Assembly (NCBI GenBank): GCA_964620345.1
Contig: CAZUHK010000070.1
Location: 1 to 14,129, forward strand
Reading direction: 5' to 3'
DNA length: 14,129 nt
Origin: CAZUHK01 sp964620345
GTDB lineage: Bacteria; Planctomycetota; Phycisphaerae; Phycisphaerales; Zrk34
Shown: positions 4,653 through 11,592 of the stretch, in pieces
Layout: each line of letters starts with the position of its first letter
Numbering within the stretch: the stretch's first letter is position 1
The notes under the pieces: generated by a model
Told to the model about the DNA's origin: nothing
Databases searched by the model: none
What the model saw: the letters and a program-made list of their open reading frames with translations, nothing else
Made by a program: the position numbers and the translations under genes

Positions 4653-6401
4653 ATGTCCTCCGAGAGCCACACCCCGCATTTCGCCGTCCGCTCGATCATC
4701 GGGCAATTGTCGCTGTTGCTGACCTGGGCGGTGCTGCTGGCGGTGAGCTTTCCCCGGCCGGGCTGGTGGGCACCGGCCCACGTGGCGCTGCTGCCGCTGG
4801 TGATCCTCGCCGTTCGGGGGCGGTCGGCCCGGCGGGTGGGAGTGCTGACGTACCTGGTCGGCCTGGCGTGGTGGGCGTGGATGCTGCGCTGGCTGATCCC
4901 GGTCACCGGGCCGGGCTACCTGCTGCTCGCGGCGTATTGCGCATTGTATCCGCTGGCTTTCGTGTTCATCGTGCGCGCGGTCAGCCGGCGGATGCACGTG
5001 CCGCTGGTGTTCATCGTTCCCCTGGCGTGGGTGGCGTTGGAGTACGTGCGCGGCGTGTGGGTGCTGACCGGTTTTCCGTGGTTCAACCTCGGCCACACCC
5101 AGCCGACCACGATGATTCAGGTCGCCGACCTGGTCGGGGCCTACGGCGTGTCATTTGTCGTCGCGATGACGTCCGGCCTGCTGGCCGATCTGCTGACCAA
5201 CCCGTTGGTGTCCCACCGCGGCGGGGTCGGGCGCACGGTGAAGCTCGGGGGAATCGTATGGCTGGTCGTGATCGTCGGCTCGGCCGGCTACGGCTTGTGG
5301 CGCACCGGCCAGACCGACATGCTGCCGGACACGACCGGGCGTTCGCTGCGTGTGGCGGTGGTGCAGACCGACGTGCCGCAGGACAACAAGATTCGCCCCA
5401 CGCCCCAGCAGTCGCGGGAGGACTTCGAGCAATTGCTTGATCTGACCCGGCAGACGGCGGCCGACGACCCGCAGTTGGTGGTCTGGCCCGAGACGGTCGT
5501 GCCGCGGGCGCTCAATGAGGAGACGCTGCTGGCCGGGCAGGTCGCGCGCCGCACGCTGGCCGACACCCCGCCGACCGACGCGGCCGAGCGCGACTCGCTG
5601 GCGTACTGGGCCGCGGCGGTGGACTACTACCGCGGCATCGTCGAGCTGGCCGTCGAGCGGCGGTTGTGGCTGCTGGCCGGGGCCCACGCGCACGTGGACC
5701 TGGGGCTGGACAGCTACCGCCGGTACAACGCGGCGTATCTGTTCGACCCGCGCGGCCGGCGCATCGGGCGGTACGACAAGGTGCATCGCGTGCCGTTCGG
5801 CGAGTACATTCTGTTTGAGGATTCGCTGCCGTGGCTGGCGAGCTGGCTGCGCGGCATCGCGCCGGTGCCGGCCAACTCGCTTAGCGCGGGGGACGACTTC
5901 GATCCCCTGGCCCTCGCGATCGAGCCGGCCGGGGCGGGCGCGTCGGCGAATCCTGTCCTCTGGCGGGTCGGCACGCCGATCTGTTTCGAGGACGTGTTCA
6001 GCGATGCCTGTCGACAGATGATCTACATCGACGGGCGAAAGCGAGGCGACCTGCTGGTGAACCTGACCAACGACGGGTGGTACCCCGGCACCGACCAGCC
6101 GCTGCAACACGAACGGATCGCCCGGCTGCGCTGTGTGGAGAACCGCGTGCCGATGGCCCGGGCGGTCAACCGCGGGGTGAGCGCTTTGATCGACTCGGCC
6201 GGCCGCGTCGTCGCCCGCGTCGAGGTGGACGGCCGGCGCCAGCTCGTCGCCGGCGCGGTCGGTGGTGAACTGTGGCGGGACGACCGCCGTACCCTGTTCG
6301 GCCGCATCGGCGACGCCTTCGCCCTGTTCTGCGTGGTGATGAGCGGCATCCTGCTGATTCTGTCGGCCTTGGCGGCGCGACTGTTGAGGAGCCAGACATG
6401 A
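4653..6401 (+). CDS. lnt: Apolipoprotein N-acyltransferase Lnt
   Basis: A 582-aa inner-membrane enzyme that adds the third acyl chain to the N-terminal cysteine of diacylglyceryl-apolipoproteins, using phospholipid as donor. Residues about 15-220 contain the membrane helices. Residues about 232-540 are the periplasmic nitrilase-like domain, and a last helix lies at about 553-576. The catalytic triad is intact: E280 in 'VVWPETVVPR', K376 in 'YDKVHRVPFGEY' and C444 in 'TPICFEDVF'. Other hallmarks are 'LTGFPWFNLGHTQ' (138-150) and 'LTNDGWYPGTDQPLQHERIARLRCVENRVPMARAVNRG' (471-508). The ATG at 4653 gives a normal cytosolic N terminus; there is no Shine-Dalgarno sequence. The nitrilase domain is longer than in the E. 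coli enzyme, with extra sequence around 290-325 and 405-435. It overlaps the next gene by ATGA, suggesting translational coupling. Confidence 0.95.
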   Translation: MSSESHTPHFAVRSIIGQLSLLLTWAVLLAVSFPRPGWWAPAHVALLPLVILAVRGRSARRVGVLTYLVGLAWWAWMLRWLIPVTGPGYLLLAAYCALYPLAFVFIVRAVSRRMHVPLVFIVPLAWVALEYVRGVWVLTGFPWFNLGHTQPTTMIQVADLVGAYGVSFVVAMTSGLLADLLTNPLVSHRGGVGRTVKLGGIVWLVVIVGSAGYGLWRTGQTDMLPDTTGRSLRVAVVQTDVPQDNKIRPTPQQSREDFEQLLDLTRQTAADDPQLVVWPETVVPRALNEETLLAGQVARRTLADTPPTDAAERDSLAYWAAAVDYYRGIVELAVERRLWLLAGAHAHVDLGLDSYRRYNAAYLFDPRGRRIGRYDKVHRVPFGEYILFEDSLPWLASWLRGIAPVPANSLSAGDDFDPLALAIEPAGAGASANPVLWRVGTPICFEDVFSDACRQMIYIDGRKRGDLLVNLTNDGWYPGTDQPLQHERIARLRCVENRVPMARAVNRGVSALIDSAGRVVARVEVDGRRQLVAGAVGGELWRDDRRTLFGRIGDAFALFCVVMSGILLILSALAARLLRSQT

Positions 6402-7462
6402 AACGACTGACGCAACTGCTGGCCATCGTGCTGCTCGTGTTGCCCGCCGCGGCGCAGAACGAAGGCGAGGCGATCGATCAACGCAACCGGGCGACGAGCC
6501 GCGCCGCGGTGCGCGATCGGGCCGTGAGGGTCATCGTGACCCTCAGCCAGGATCGCAACGCGGTGTACCGAGCCAACGCGATCGAGGCGATGCACCCGAT
6601 GCCCGACCGGGCGCTGCCGCTGGCCCAGCGCGGGCTGGCCGATGAGAACCCGGCGGTGCGTTTTGCCGCGGTGGTGACCGCGGGGATGCTCCAGTTTGAC
6701 TCGCTTCGCACGGCGATCCGGCCGCTGTTGCGCGATGCCGACCCGTCTGTCCGGGCCGCGGCGCTCTATTCGCTGCACGGGCTGGGCGATGAGGTCAACC
6801 TCACGCCCCTGGCCGGCCTGCTGCGCAGCAAGGACCCGGCGGTGCGGGCTAACGTGGCGATGCTGCTGGGGCTGATGGGCGATAAGTCCGCGGCGCCCAT
6901 GCTCAAGCAGGCGGCCGGCGCGCCGATGCCCCGGGCCGGCGCGGCGCGCGACGCGGTCGTCCGCTGCCAGTTCGCCGAGGCGATCGTCAAGCTCGGCGAT
7001 GACTCGGAACTCGATACCCTCCGCGCCAGCGCGTACAACACGTTCGGCGAGGTGCGGGTGATCGCGATCAACGCGCTGGGCACGGTGGGGGATGAACGGA
7101 TGATTCCCGCGCTCCAGCAGTTTGTACACAAGCGCCAGGCGCCCGCGGGCACCGAGGGCGCCGAGGGCGCGTCGGGCCAAGCCGAGGCGGCCGAGCCGGC
7201 CGAGCCGGTCGAGGTGCGTCTGGCCGCGGCCGCGGCGCTGGCGCGGATGGGGCGATTCACGGGGTTGCGCCAGGTGCTGGCATTGAGCGAACACCCCAGT
7301 CCCGTGGTGCGCAGCCAGGCGGCGTGGGCGTTGGGCTGGTTCGCAGACGAGGCGAGCTTCAAGCGGCTGGCGGCGATGCTGGACGACGAAACGCCGATCA
7401 TCCGCATCGCCGCGGCGGCCTCGGTGGTCCGTCGTGTTGACGCCGCGAAAGGCCGGCGATGA
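6398..7462 (+). CDS. Exported HEAT-repeat protein
   Basis: A 354-aa protein with a Sec signal peptide (MKRLTQLLAIVLLVLPAAAQ, cleavage probably near residue 19 or 20) and a body of HEAT/PBS-lyase-type helical repeats. Repeats with the pattern 'D..P.VR..A...L..L.D' can be seen around 55-98, 103-130, 135-162, 185-200, 216-230, 272-288, 299-318 and 330-346. There is no lipobox cysteine, so it should be soluble in the periplasm even though its partner gene is lnt. Residues 248-271 (7139-7210) are a low-complexity Ala/Glu/Gly/Pro linker that interrupts the repeats. The ATG overlaps the lnt stop (6398-6401), and GAGGAG (6386-6391) lies 6 nt upstream, so the two are translated together. Such repeats are scaffolds for protein binding; the partner is unknown. 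Confidence 0.85.
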   Translation: MKRLTQLLAIVLLVLPAAAQNEGEAIDQRNRATSRAAVRDRAVRVIVTLSQDRNAVYRANAIEAMHPMPDRALPLAQRGLADENPAVRFAAVVTAGMLQFDSLRTAIRPLLRDADPSVRAAALYSLHGLGDEVNLTPLAGLLRSKDPAVRANVAMLLGLMGDKSAAPMLKQAAGAPMPRAGAARDAVVRCQFAEAIVKLGDDSELDTLRASAYNTFGEVRVIAINALGTVGDERMIPALQQFVHKRQAPAGTEGAEGASGQAEAAEPAEPVEVRLAAAAALARMGRFTGLRQVLALSEHPSPVVRSQAAWALGWFADEASFKRLAAMLDDETPIIRIAAAASVVRRVDAAKGRR

Positions 7463-7467
7463 TTTTT
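7441..7467 (+). terminator. Weak candidate terminator after the HEAT gene
   Basis: A 5-bp GC stem, CGCCG (7441-7445) with CGGCG (7454-7458), is followed after 4 nt by TTTTT (7463-7467). It overlaps the HEAT stop codon. Short stem and offset T-run make this marginal, though a new promoter starts 16 nt later, so termination here would make sense. Confidence 0.3.
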
Positions 7468-7482
7468 GACCGCGGCCGGCAG

Positions 7483-7511
7483 TTGACAATCTCGCGCCAA
7501 CCCGTTTTATT
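7483..7511 (+). promoter_or_regulatory. Strong promoter for the cell-shape locus
   Basis: A perfect -35 TTGACA (7483-7488), a 17-nt spacer and TTTATT (7506-7511) give a start near 7518 and a leader of about 105 nt before the GTG at 7623. A small inverted repeat, CCGTT (7502-7506) with AACGG (7512-7516), flanks the -10 box and could be an operator. The leader is otherwise GC-rich with no recognised riboswitch. Confidence 0.6.
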
Positions 7512-7622
7512 AACGGTGTTTGGAGGCGCCGCTCCCTGTCCGCAGCCCGGAGCCGACGCCGTGTTGGAGTTGAAGTGGAGTAACCCGCCTGACTCGGCCG
7601 GCCCGGCCACCTGGAGGCATTC

Positions 7623-8492
7623 GTGAGCATCATCACCAAAATCTTCGTCGTGCTGGCGACTGTTCTGGCCATCCTCATCGTGCCGTTGATGATCGCCTAT
7701 GTGAACAACACCGAGCACTTCAAGCAGCAGTGGCTGGAGACGCGCGGCCAACTCGCCGCCGCCCAGAGCGCCGCCCGCATCAGCGAGGCCCAGCTCGCCC
7801 AGGCCCAGGCCCGCTTCGCCGAGGACATCAAGGACGCCGAGCAGGAGAAGGCCGGCCTGATCGACAACATCAACGGCCTGATGAGCCAGATTCAGGCCAA
7901 GGATGTGGCCATCACCGACCTGCGCGATCAACTGGTCGGCGTGCAGGCGGACCTCAAGCAGGCGATCGATTCGTCCAAGCAGGCCCATGACATCATCGCG
8001 ACACTGGAAGAAGAAGTGAAGCGTCGCCGCGAGCAGGCCGTGGTCGCCGAGAAGCGTCTGGTCGAGCTGACCGATCAGAATCAGGAACTCGAAACCTCGC
8101 TGCAACTGGCGGTCGAGAACGTCCGCCTGCTCAAGGAGCAGTTGGCCGACTCTGAGACGCTGATCGACGAAATGCAGGAGAAGATCGCCCGCGGCGGTCA
8201 GCAGCAGACCGCCGGCGACGTGGTCGGGCCGGGGCCCGTGCTGCCGCCGGGCGACATCCGCGGCATCATCACTAACGTGCAGCGCGTCGGCGAGGCCGAT
8301 GTGTTCGTCGCCGTGAACGTCGGCCAGAACGACCAGGTCGCCCCCGGCATGAACTTCATCATCCACGATGGCGATCAGTACGTCGGGTCGCTGACGATCA
8401 CGAAGGTGGACCTGAACCAGTCGGCCGGTCGGGTCACGCTCAAGCGGGGCACGGTGAGCGAGAATCAGCAGGTGCTCGCCACCGCGGAGTGA
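7623..8492 (+). CDS. Membrane-anchored coiled-coil protein with C-terminal beta domain, MreC-like layout
   Basis: A 289-aa protein I cannot assign to a named family. Residues 6-27 form one N-terminal transmembrane helix with almost no cytoplasmic tail. Residues about 33-192 are a long coiled coil rich in Ala, Gln, Glu and Leu. A Pro/Gly hinge lies at 198-210. Residues 211-289 form a small beta-rich domain ('RGIITNVQRVGEADVFVAVNVGQNDQVAPGMNFIIHDGDQYVGSLTITKV') that looks like an SH3/OB-type or FlgT-C-like fold. The body should lie in the periplasm. The GTG at 7623 is chosen because GGAGG (7613-7617) sits 5 nt upstream and the TM begins at once. Topology is like MreC (TM, coiled coil, beta domains), and it stands two genes before mreB in the same direction, so a part in the elongation or envelope machinery is a reasonable guess. 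Confidence 0.85.
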   Translation: MSIITKIFVVLATVLAILIVPLMIAYVNNTEHFKQQWLETRGQLAAAQSAARISEAQLAQAQARFAEDIKDAEQEKAGLIDNINGLMSQIQAKDVAITDLRDQLVGVQADLKQAIDSSKQAHDIIATLEEEVKRRREQAVVAEKRLVELTDQNQELETSLQLAVENVRLLKEQLADSETLIDEMQEKIARGGQQQTAGDVVGPGPVLPPGDIRGIITNVQRVGEADVFVAVNVGQNDQVAPGMNFIIHDGDQYVGSLTITKVDLNQSAGRVTLKRGTVSENQQVLATAE

Positions 8493-8560
8493 GCCCCGGC
8501 AAGCAATGGGGTACGTTCGAGAATTGACGCGGCTCAGGAGTCGCGAAGCAGGAGCCAGCC

Positions 8561-8767
8561 ATGAGTCGAGCCGATTCGGGCACGTCCGTCCGCCGAGCCA
8601 GGCCCACGCCCAACGTTTACAGCGTGCTGGTGGTCATCGCCACGCTGATGCTCGCGCTCGGGGCGGTGTTCATGTTCACCAAGAACGTCGAGCAGACCCA
8701 GGGCGACTTCGCCGATTCTCAGGGCCAGGGATCCAACCCGTTTTACATCATCGGCCAGGACGGCTGA
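8561..8767 (+). CDS. Small single-TM protein next to the coiled-coil gene
   Basis: A 68-aa protein with a basic N-terminal tail (R11, R12, R14), one transmembrane helix at about 19-40 and a short polar C-terminal tail ending 'GSNPFYIIGQDG'. The positive residues before the helix predict a cytoplasmic N terminus and an outside C terminus. AGGAG (8550-8554) lies 6 nt before the ATG, so the start is well supported. It follows the coiled-coil gene by 68 nt in the same direction and probably shares its transcript. I know no family for it. The position between the coiled-coil protein and mreB, and the FtsB/FtsL-like size and layout, suggest a small envelope-complex subunit. That is inference only; the C-terminal tail shows no coiled coil. 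Confidence 0.75.
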   Translation: MSRADSGTSVRRARPTPNVYSVLVVIATLMLALGAVFMFTKNVEQTQGDFADSQGQGSNPFYIIGQDG

Positions 8768-8813
8768 GCGGCGCACGCAGCGCGCCCCGCGCCTTTCGTC
8801 GCCGCCCCGCCGG

Positions 8814-8841
8814 TTGCTTGTTCACCGCTTTTATTCATAAT
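8814..8841 (+). promoter_or_regulatory. Putative mreB promoter
   Basis: TTGCTT (8814-8819), a 16-nt spacer and CATAAT (8836-8841) give a start near 8848, about 94 nt before the proposed mreB start codon. The A/T-rich stretch at 8829-8841 stands out locally. The remaining part of the 8768-8941 gap shows no other clear signal. Confidence 0.55.
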
Positions 8842-8941
8842 CGACTCGCGGTTGGGCCGATCTTCCGATAACACGGAAAGTTTCGGCCGCATCGGGTCGT
8901 GTGGCCGTGCGTCGCCAGATCGGAAAGGGGCCCAGCGCACC

Positions 8942-9994
8942 TTGTTTTTTGATTCACTGCTAGGTTGGGTCAGTGTCGATATGGGCATCGACCTGGGCAC
9001 GTGCAACACGCTGGTGTGCGTGCGCGGTGAGGGTATCGTGCTCAACGAGCCCAGCGTGGTGGCCGTCAAGAAGGGCACCAACAAGGTGCTGCAGGGCGGC
9101 AACGCCGTGGGCTGGGTCGCCAAGGAGATGCTCGGCAAGACGCCGGGAAGCATCACGGCAATCCGCCCGTTGAAAGACGGTGTGATCAGCGATTTCGAGA
9201 TCACCGAGTCGATGCTGGGCTACTTCATCCGCAAGGTCCAGGGCCGCAACCGCTTCATCGGCCCGCGCGTGGTGATCGCGATCCCCTCGGGCATCACCGC
9301 GGTGGAGAAGCGGGCGGTGCTCGACTCGGCCGAGCGTGCCGGCGCCCGGCGCGTCTACCTCGTCGAGGAGCCCATGGCCGCGGGCATCGGCGCGGGCCTG
9401 CCGATCGTCGAGGCCACCGCTTCCATGATCGTCGATATCGGCGGCGGCACGACCGAGGTCGCCATCATGTCCCTGGCCGACATCGCCGAGTGTACCAGCG
9501 TCCGCACCGCCGGCGACGACATGGACGAAGCGATCATCAACCACATGAAGAAGATCTACAACCTGATGATCGGCGAACAGACGGCCGAGCGGATCAAGAT
9601 CGAGATCGGCTCGGCCGCACCCGTCGGCGAGGAGACCACCATGGAGGTGCGCGGCCGGGACATGATTTCCGGCCTGCCGCGCAAGACCGTGGTGACCAGC
9701 GAAGAGATCCGCGAGGCGTTGCAGGAGCCGCTGTCGGCGATCATCAACACCGTCACCCGCACGCTCGAACGCGCCGAGCCAGAGCTCGCGGCCGACCTGG
9801 TCGACAACGGCATCGTCCTGGCCGGCGGCGGGGCGCTGTTGCGCGGCATCGACGTGATCCTTTCCAACGCCACCGGCCTGGACGTCCGCATCGCCGAAGA
9901 CCCGCTGACCTGCGTCGCCCGTGGCACCTCCATCTACCTCGAAAACATCGAGGACTGGAAGGGCACCATGGAAAGCGACATGGACGAAGCGTAG
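8942..9994 (+). CDS. mreB: Rod-shape actin homologue MreB
   Basis: A 350-aa bacterial actin that polymerises on the inner face of the membrane and directs lateral cell-wall synthesis. Nucleotide-binding motifs are present: phosphate-1 'DLGTCNT' (17-23, Cys where Ala is most common), 'VEEPMAAGIGAGLP' (141-154), phosphate-2 'VDIGGGTTEVA' (164-174) and the adenosine motif 'LAGGGALLRG' (293-302). I choose the TTG at 8942: it gives the N terminus 'MFFDSLLGWVSVDMGIDLG', which has the short hydrophobic membrane-binding stretch of MreB, and GGAAAGGGG (8922-8930) lies 11 nt upstream. A longer start at TTG 8852 would add residues with no MreB character, and ATG 8981 would cut into the first strand. The gene is followed by repeat element C and then mreC. 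Confidence 0.95.
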   Translation: MFFDSLLGWVSVDMGIDLGTCNTLVCVRGEGIVLNEPSVVAVKKGTNKVLQGGNAVGWVAKEMLGKTPGSITAIRPLKDGVISDFEITESMLGYFIRKVQGRNRFIGPRVVIAIPSGITAVEKRAVLDSAERAGARRVYLVEEPMAAGIGAGLPIVEATASMIVDIGGGTTEVAIMSLADIAECTSVRTAGDDMDEAIINHMKKIYNLMIGEQTAERIKIEIGSAAPVGEETTMEVRGRDMISGLPRKTVVTSEEIREALQEPLSAIINTVTRTLERAEPELAADLVDNGIVLAGGGALLRGIDVILSNATGLDVRIAEDPLTCVARGTSIYLENIEDWKGTMESDMDEA

Positions 9995-10000
9995 GGAATG

Positions 10001-10085
10001 GTCGATTGCCGATTGCCGATTTTCGATTGGGGTCGCGCGGCGCAGCATCTGCTGAATCGACAATCGAAGATCGACGATCGAAAAT
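10001..10085. repeat. Heptad inverted repeat between mreB and mreC (element C)
   Basis: The left arm is four exact 7-nt units ending in CGATT (starting at 10001, 10008, 10015 and 10022). The right arm is four exact 7-nt units containing ATCGA (starting at 10055, 10062, 10069 and 10076). Aligned as inverted copies, the arms agree at about 23 of 31 positions, and some mismatches can form G-U pairs. The spacer is 26 nt. The left arm begins 6 nt after the mreB stop (9992-9994) and the right arm ends 6 nt before the mreC ATG. No Shine-Dalgarno sequence for mreC remains. Confidence 0.85.
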
Positions 10086-10091
10086 GCCCCC

Positions 10092-10991
10092 ATGCCTTCT
10101 CCGCGTAAGCTCATCATTCCCGGCCTGCTGATCGCCCTGGTGCTCGGTGCATTGCTTCCGACGACCGGCGCGATCGGCCGTGCCTATCAGGCGATCGCCC
10201 GGCCGCCGGCCAACATCGTCAAGATGCTCCTGGCGCCTGGGGCCAGCGCGTTCAATGCGGTGACCACGGCGCTACGCGACACCGGCGACCGCGCGGTGGC
10301 CACCGAGAAGCTGCTGGAACTGCACGAACAGGTCTGGCGCGACGCGCTGCTGCTGCGGTTGTACTACGACAATGAGCGACTGCGCCGCGAGAACGCGGCG
10401 CTGCAGGAGCTGAGCACGCGCTTCGTCGGGCGGGATTACACGTTCCGCCTGGTGTCGGTGATCGGCCGGCGGTTTGAGCCGGCGGGCCACACGTTCACGC
10501 TGGGTCACGGCGGCCGGCACGGGCTGGCCGAGGGGCAGGTGGTGGTCGCCGGGCCGAACCTGGTCGGCCGCGTCGTTGATGCGGGGCGATCGACCGCGAC
10601 GGTCAACCTGATCAGCACGCCGGGCACGCGGCTGAACACGATCGTCGCCCCGGCCGACTGGTCGCGGACCGGCATCCGCCGCGCGCAGTTGCAGACGCGG
10701 CAGTTCGACGCCGACGGCGCCGATCGGCTGGTGGCCCTGGTGCCCGACGCAGCACCGATCGAGGTCGGCCACATCGCCTACCTGCGCGACCGCGGCTTCG
10801 AATGGCCGGCCGAGGCCCAGGGCATGGTGGTCGGCCAGGTCGTTCACATCGAGCCGGTCTACGACCCGCCGCAGCGCAAGCGTGTGGTGGTGCGGCCGCT
10901 GCGGCCGTTCCGCTTCATCGACAAGATCACCGTGCTGGTCACCAGCGCCGACGCCCAGGCCCAGCCGGACGATCGGGAGGGCGGGGAATGA
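10092..10991 (+). CDS. mreC: Rod-shape-determining protein MreC
   Basis: A 299-aa bitopic protein of the elongation machinery that links MreB and MreD to the periplasmic cell-wall synthases. Layout is as in the family: a short basic start, one transmembrane helix at about 8-26, a coiled coil at about 72-108 ('LRRENAALQELS'), then the beta-barrel region at about 115-285 with 'SVIGRRFEPAGHTFTLGHGGRHGLAEGQVVVAGPNLVGRVVDAG'. Length is normal. The ATG at 10092 is the only sensible start. It lacks a Shine-Dalgarno sequence because the right arm of repeat element C occupies the space, so its translation may be lower than that of mreB. It overlaps mreD by ATGA at 10988-10991. The C-terminal tail after 285 is polar and likely flexible. 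Confidence 0.92.
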   Translation: MPSPRKLIIPGLLIALVLGALLPTTGAIGRAYQAIARPPANIVKMLLAPGASAFNAVTTALRDTGDRAVATEKLLELHEQVWRDALLLRLYYDNERLRRENAALQELSTRFVGRDYTFRLVSVIGRRFEPAGHTFTLGHGGRHGLAEGQVVVAGPNLVGRVVDAGRSTATVNLISTPGTRLNTIVAPADWSRTGIRRAQLQTRQFDADGADRLVALVPDAAPIEVGHIAYLRDRGFEWPAEAQGMVVGQVVHIEPVYDPPQRKRVVVRPLRPFRFIDKITVLVTSADAQAQPDDREGGE

Positions 10992-11539
10992 ACTGGACGG
11001 TCTTCGCCATCTTCGCGTACCTGTTCGTCGCGATGCAGCAGGGCCTGGCCGGGCTGTTCCTGATCCCGCTGGGCGGCGGGCAAATCCTGCCGCGGTTCGA
11101 ACTGGTGCTGGTGGTGTTCGTCGCACTGTTCGCCCCGATGCGCACCGTGCTGTTCGCCTGGGCGATCGTCGGCGTGCTGATCGACCTGGTCAGCACCACC
11201 GCCACGGGCGCGACATTGATCGGCCCCCACGCCATCGCCTACCTCGCCGGCGGCATCGTCGTGCTGCAACTGCGCACCATGGTGCTGCGCACCCACCCGC
11301 TGAGCCACGCTTTCGGTGTGTTCTGCTCGGCACTGGCGGTCGCGCTGGTGCTCGTGGCGATCTATTCGATCCGCGACTGGTCGTACGGCGGCGAGGCCGA
11401 CTACCCCGCCACGGCCGACCTGATCCACCGCGTGCTCGGCGGCGTCTACACCGCGGCCCTGGCCATGGTCATCACCTGGCCGCTGGTACGAATCATCCCC
11501 GTGTTCGGCCTGCAACTGTCACGCACGGCGCGGCGGTAG
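10988..11539 (+). CDS. mreD: Rod-shape-determining membrane protein MreD
   Basis: A 183-aa polytopic inner-membrane protein. Its position directly after mreC, its size and its membrane pattern identify it, since MreD sequences vary a lot. About six helices can be seen (roughly 5-25, 37-51, 54-72, 80-98, 107-127 and 148-172). 'FAWAIVGVLIDLVSTTATGATLIG' (56-79) resembles the conserved MreD segment with a buried Asp (D66). The ATG at 10988 overlaps the mreC stop codon, and GGGAGG (10975-10980) lies 7 nt upstream, so the pair is translationally coupled. No pbp2/rodA follows; the next gene is on the other strand, so this mre cluster ends here. Confidence 0.85.
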   Translation: MNWTVFAIFAYLFVAMQQGLAGLFLIPLGGGQILPRFELVLVVFVALFAPMRTVLFAWAIVGVLIDLVSTTATGATLIGPHAIAYLAGGIVVLQLRTMVLRTHPLSHAFGVFCSALAVALVLVAIYSIRDWSYGGEADYPATADLIHRVLGGVYTAALAMVITWPLVRIIPVFGLQLSRTARR

Positions 11540-11540
11540 G

Positions 11541-11592
11541 GCAGTCGTGGGCGTTGGCACGAAGCGACTGTATCGTTTGGTGACTTCGTGGC
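11541..11592. other. Interlocking inverted repeats between convergent genes
   Basis: Two stems interlock: CAGTCG (11542-11547) with CGACTG (11565-11570), and CACGAAG (11558-11564) with CTTCGTG (11584-11590). In the plus-strand RNA this has the order of an H-type pseudoknot with no bases between the stems. The right arm abuts the stop codon (11593-11595) of the minus-strand gene. The string CTTCGTGGCT is shared with the right outer arm of element A, so this may be a decayed copy of that repeat. Confidence 0.45.

Noticed and set aside
6023..7678. 551-aa open frame on the minus strand opposite lnt and the HEAT gene
   Set aside because: Very rich in Arg, His and Gln with no domain, and it spans parts of two well-supported genes plus the TTGACA promoter. 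A shadow of GC-rich codons.
8852..8941. N-terminal extension of MreB from the TTG at 8852
   Set aside because: The added residues have no MreB character, and the TTG at 8942 gives the expected membrane-binding start with a purine-rich ribosome-binding site.
8960..10117. 385-aa open frame on the minus strand opposite mreB
   Set aside because: It is the antisense of a strongly conserved actin gene and has Asp/His/Ala-rich low-complexity content. Not a gene.
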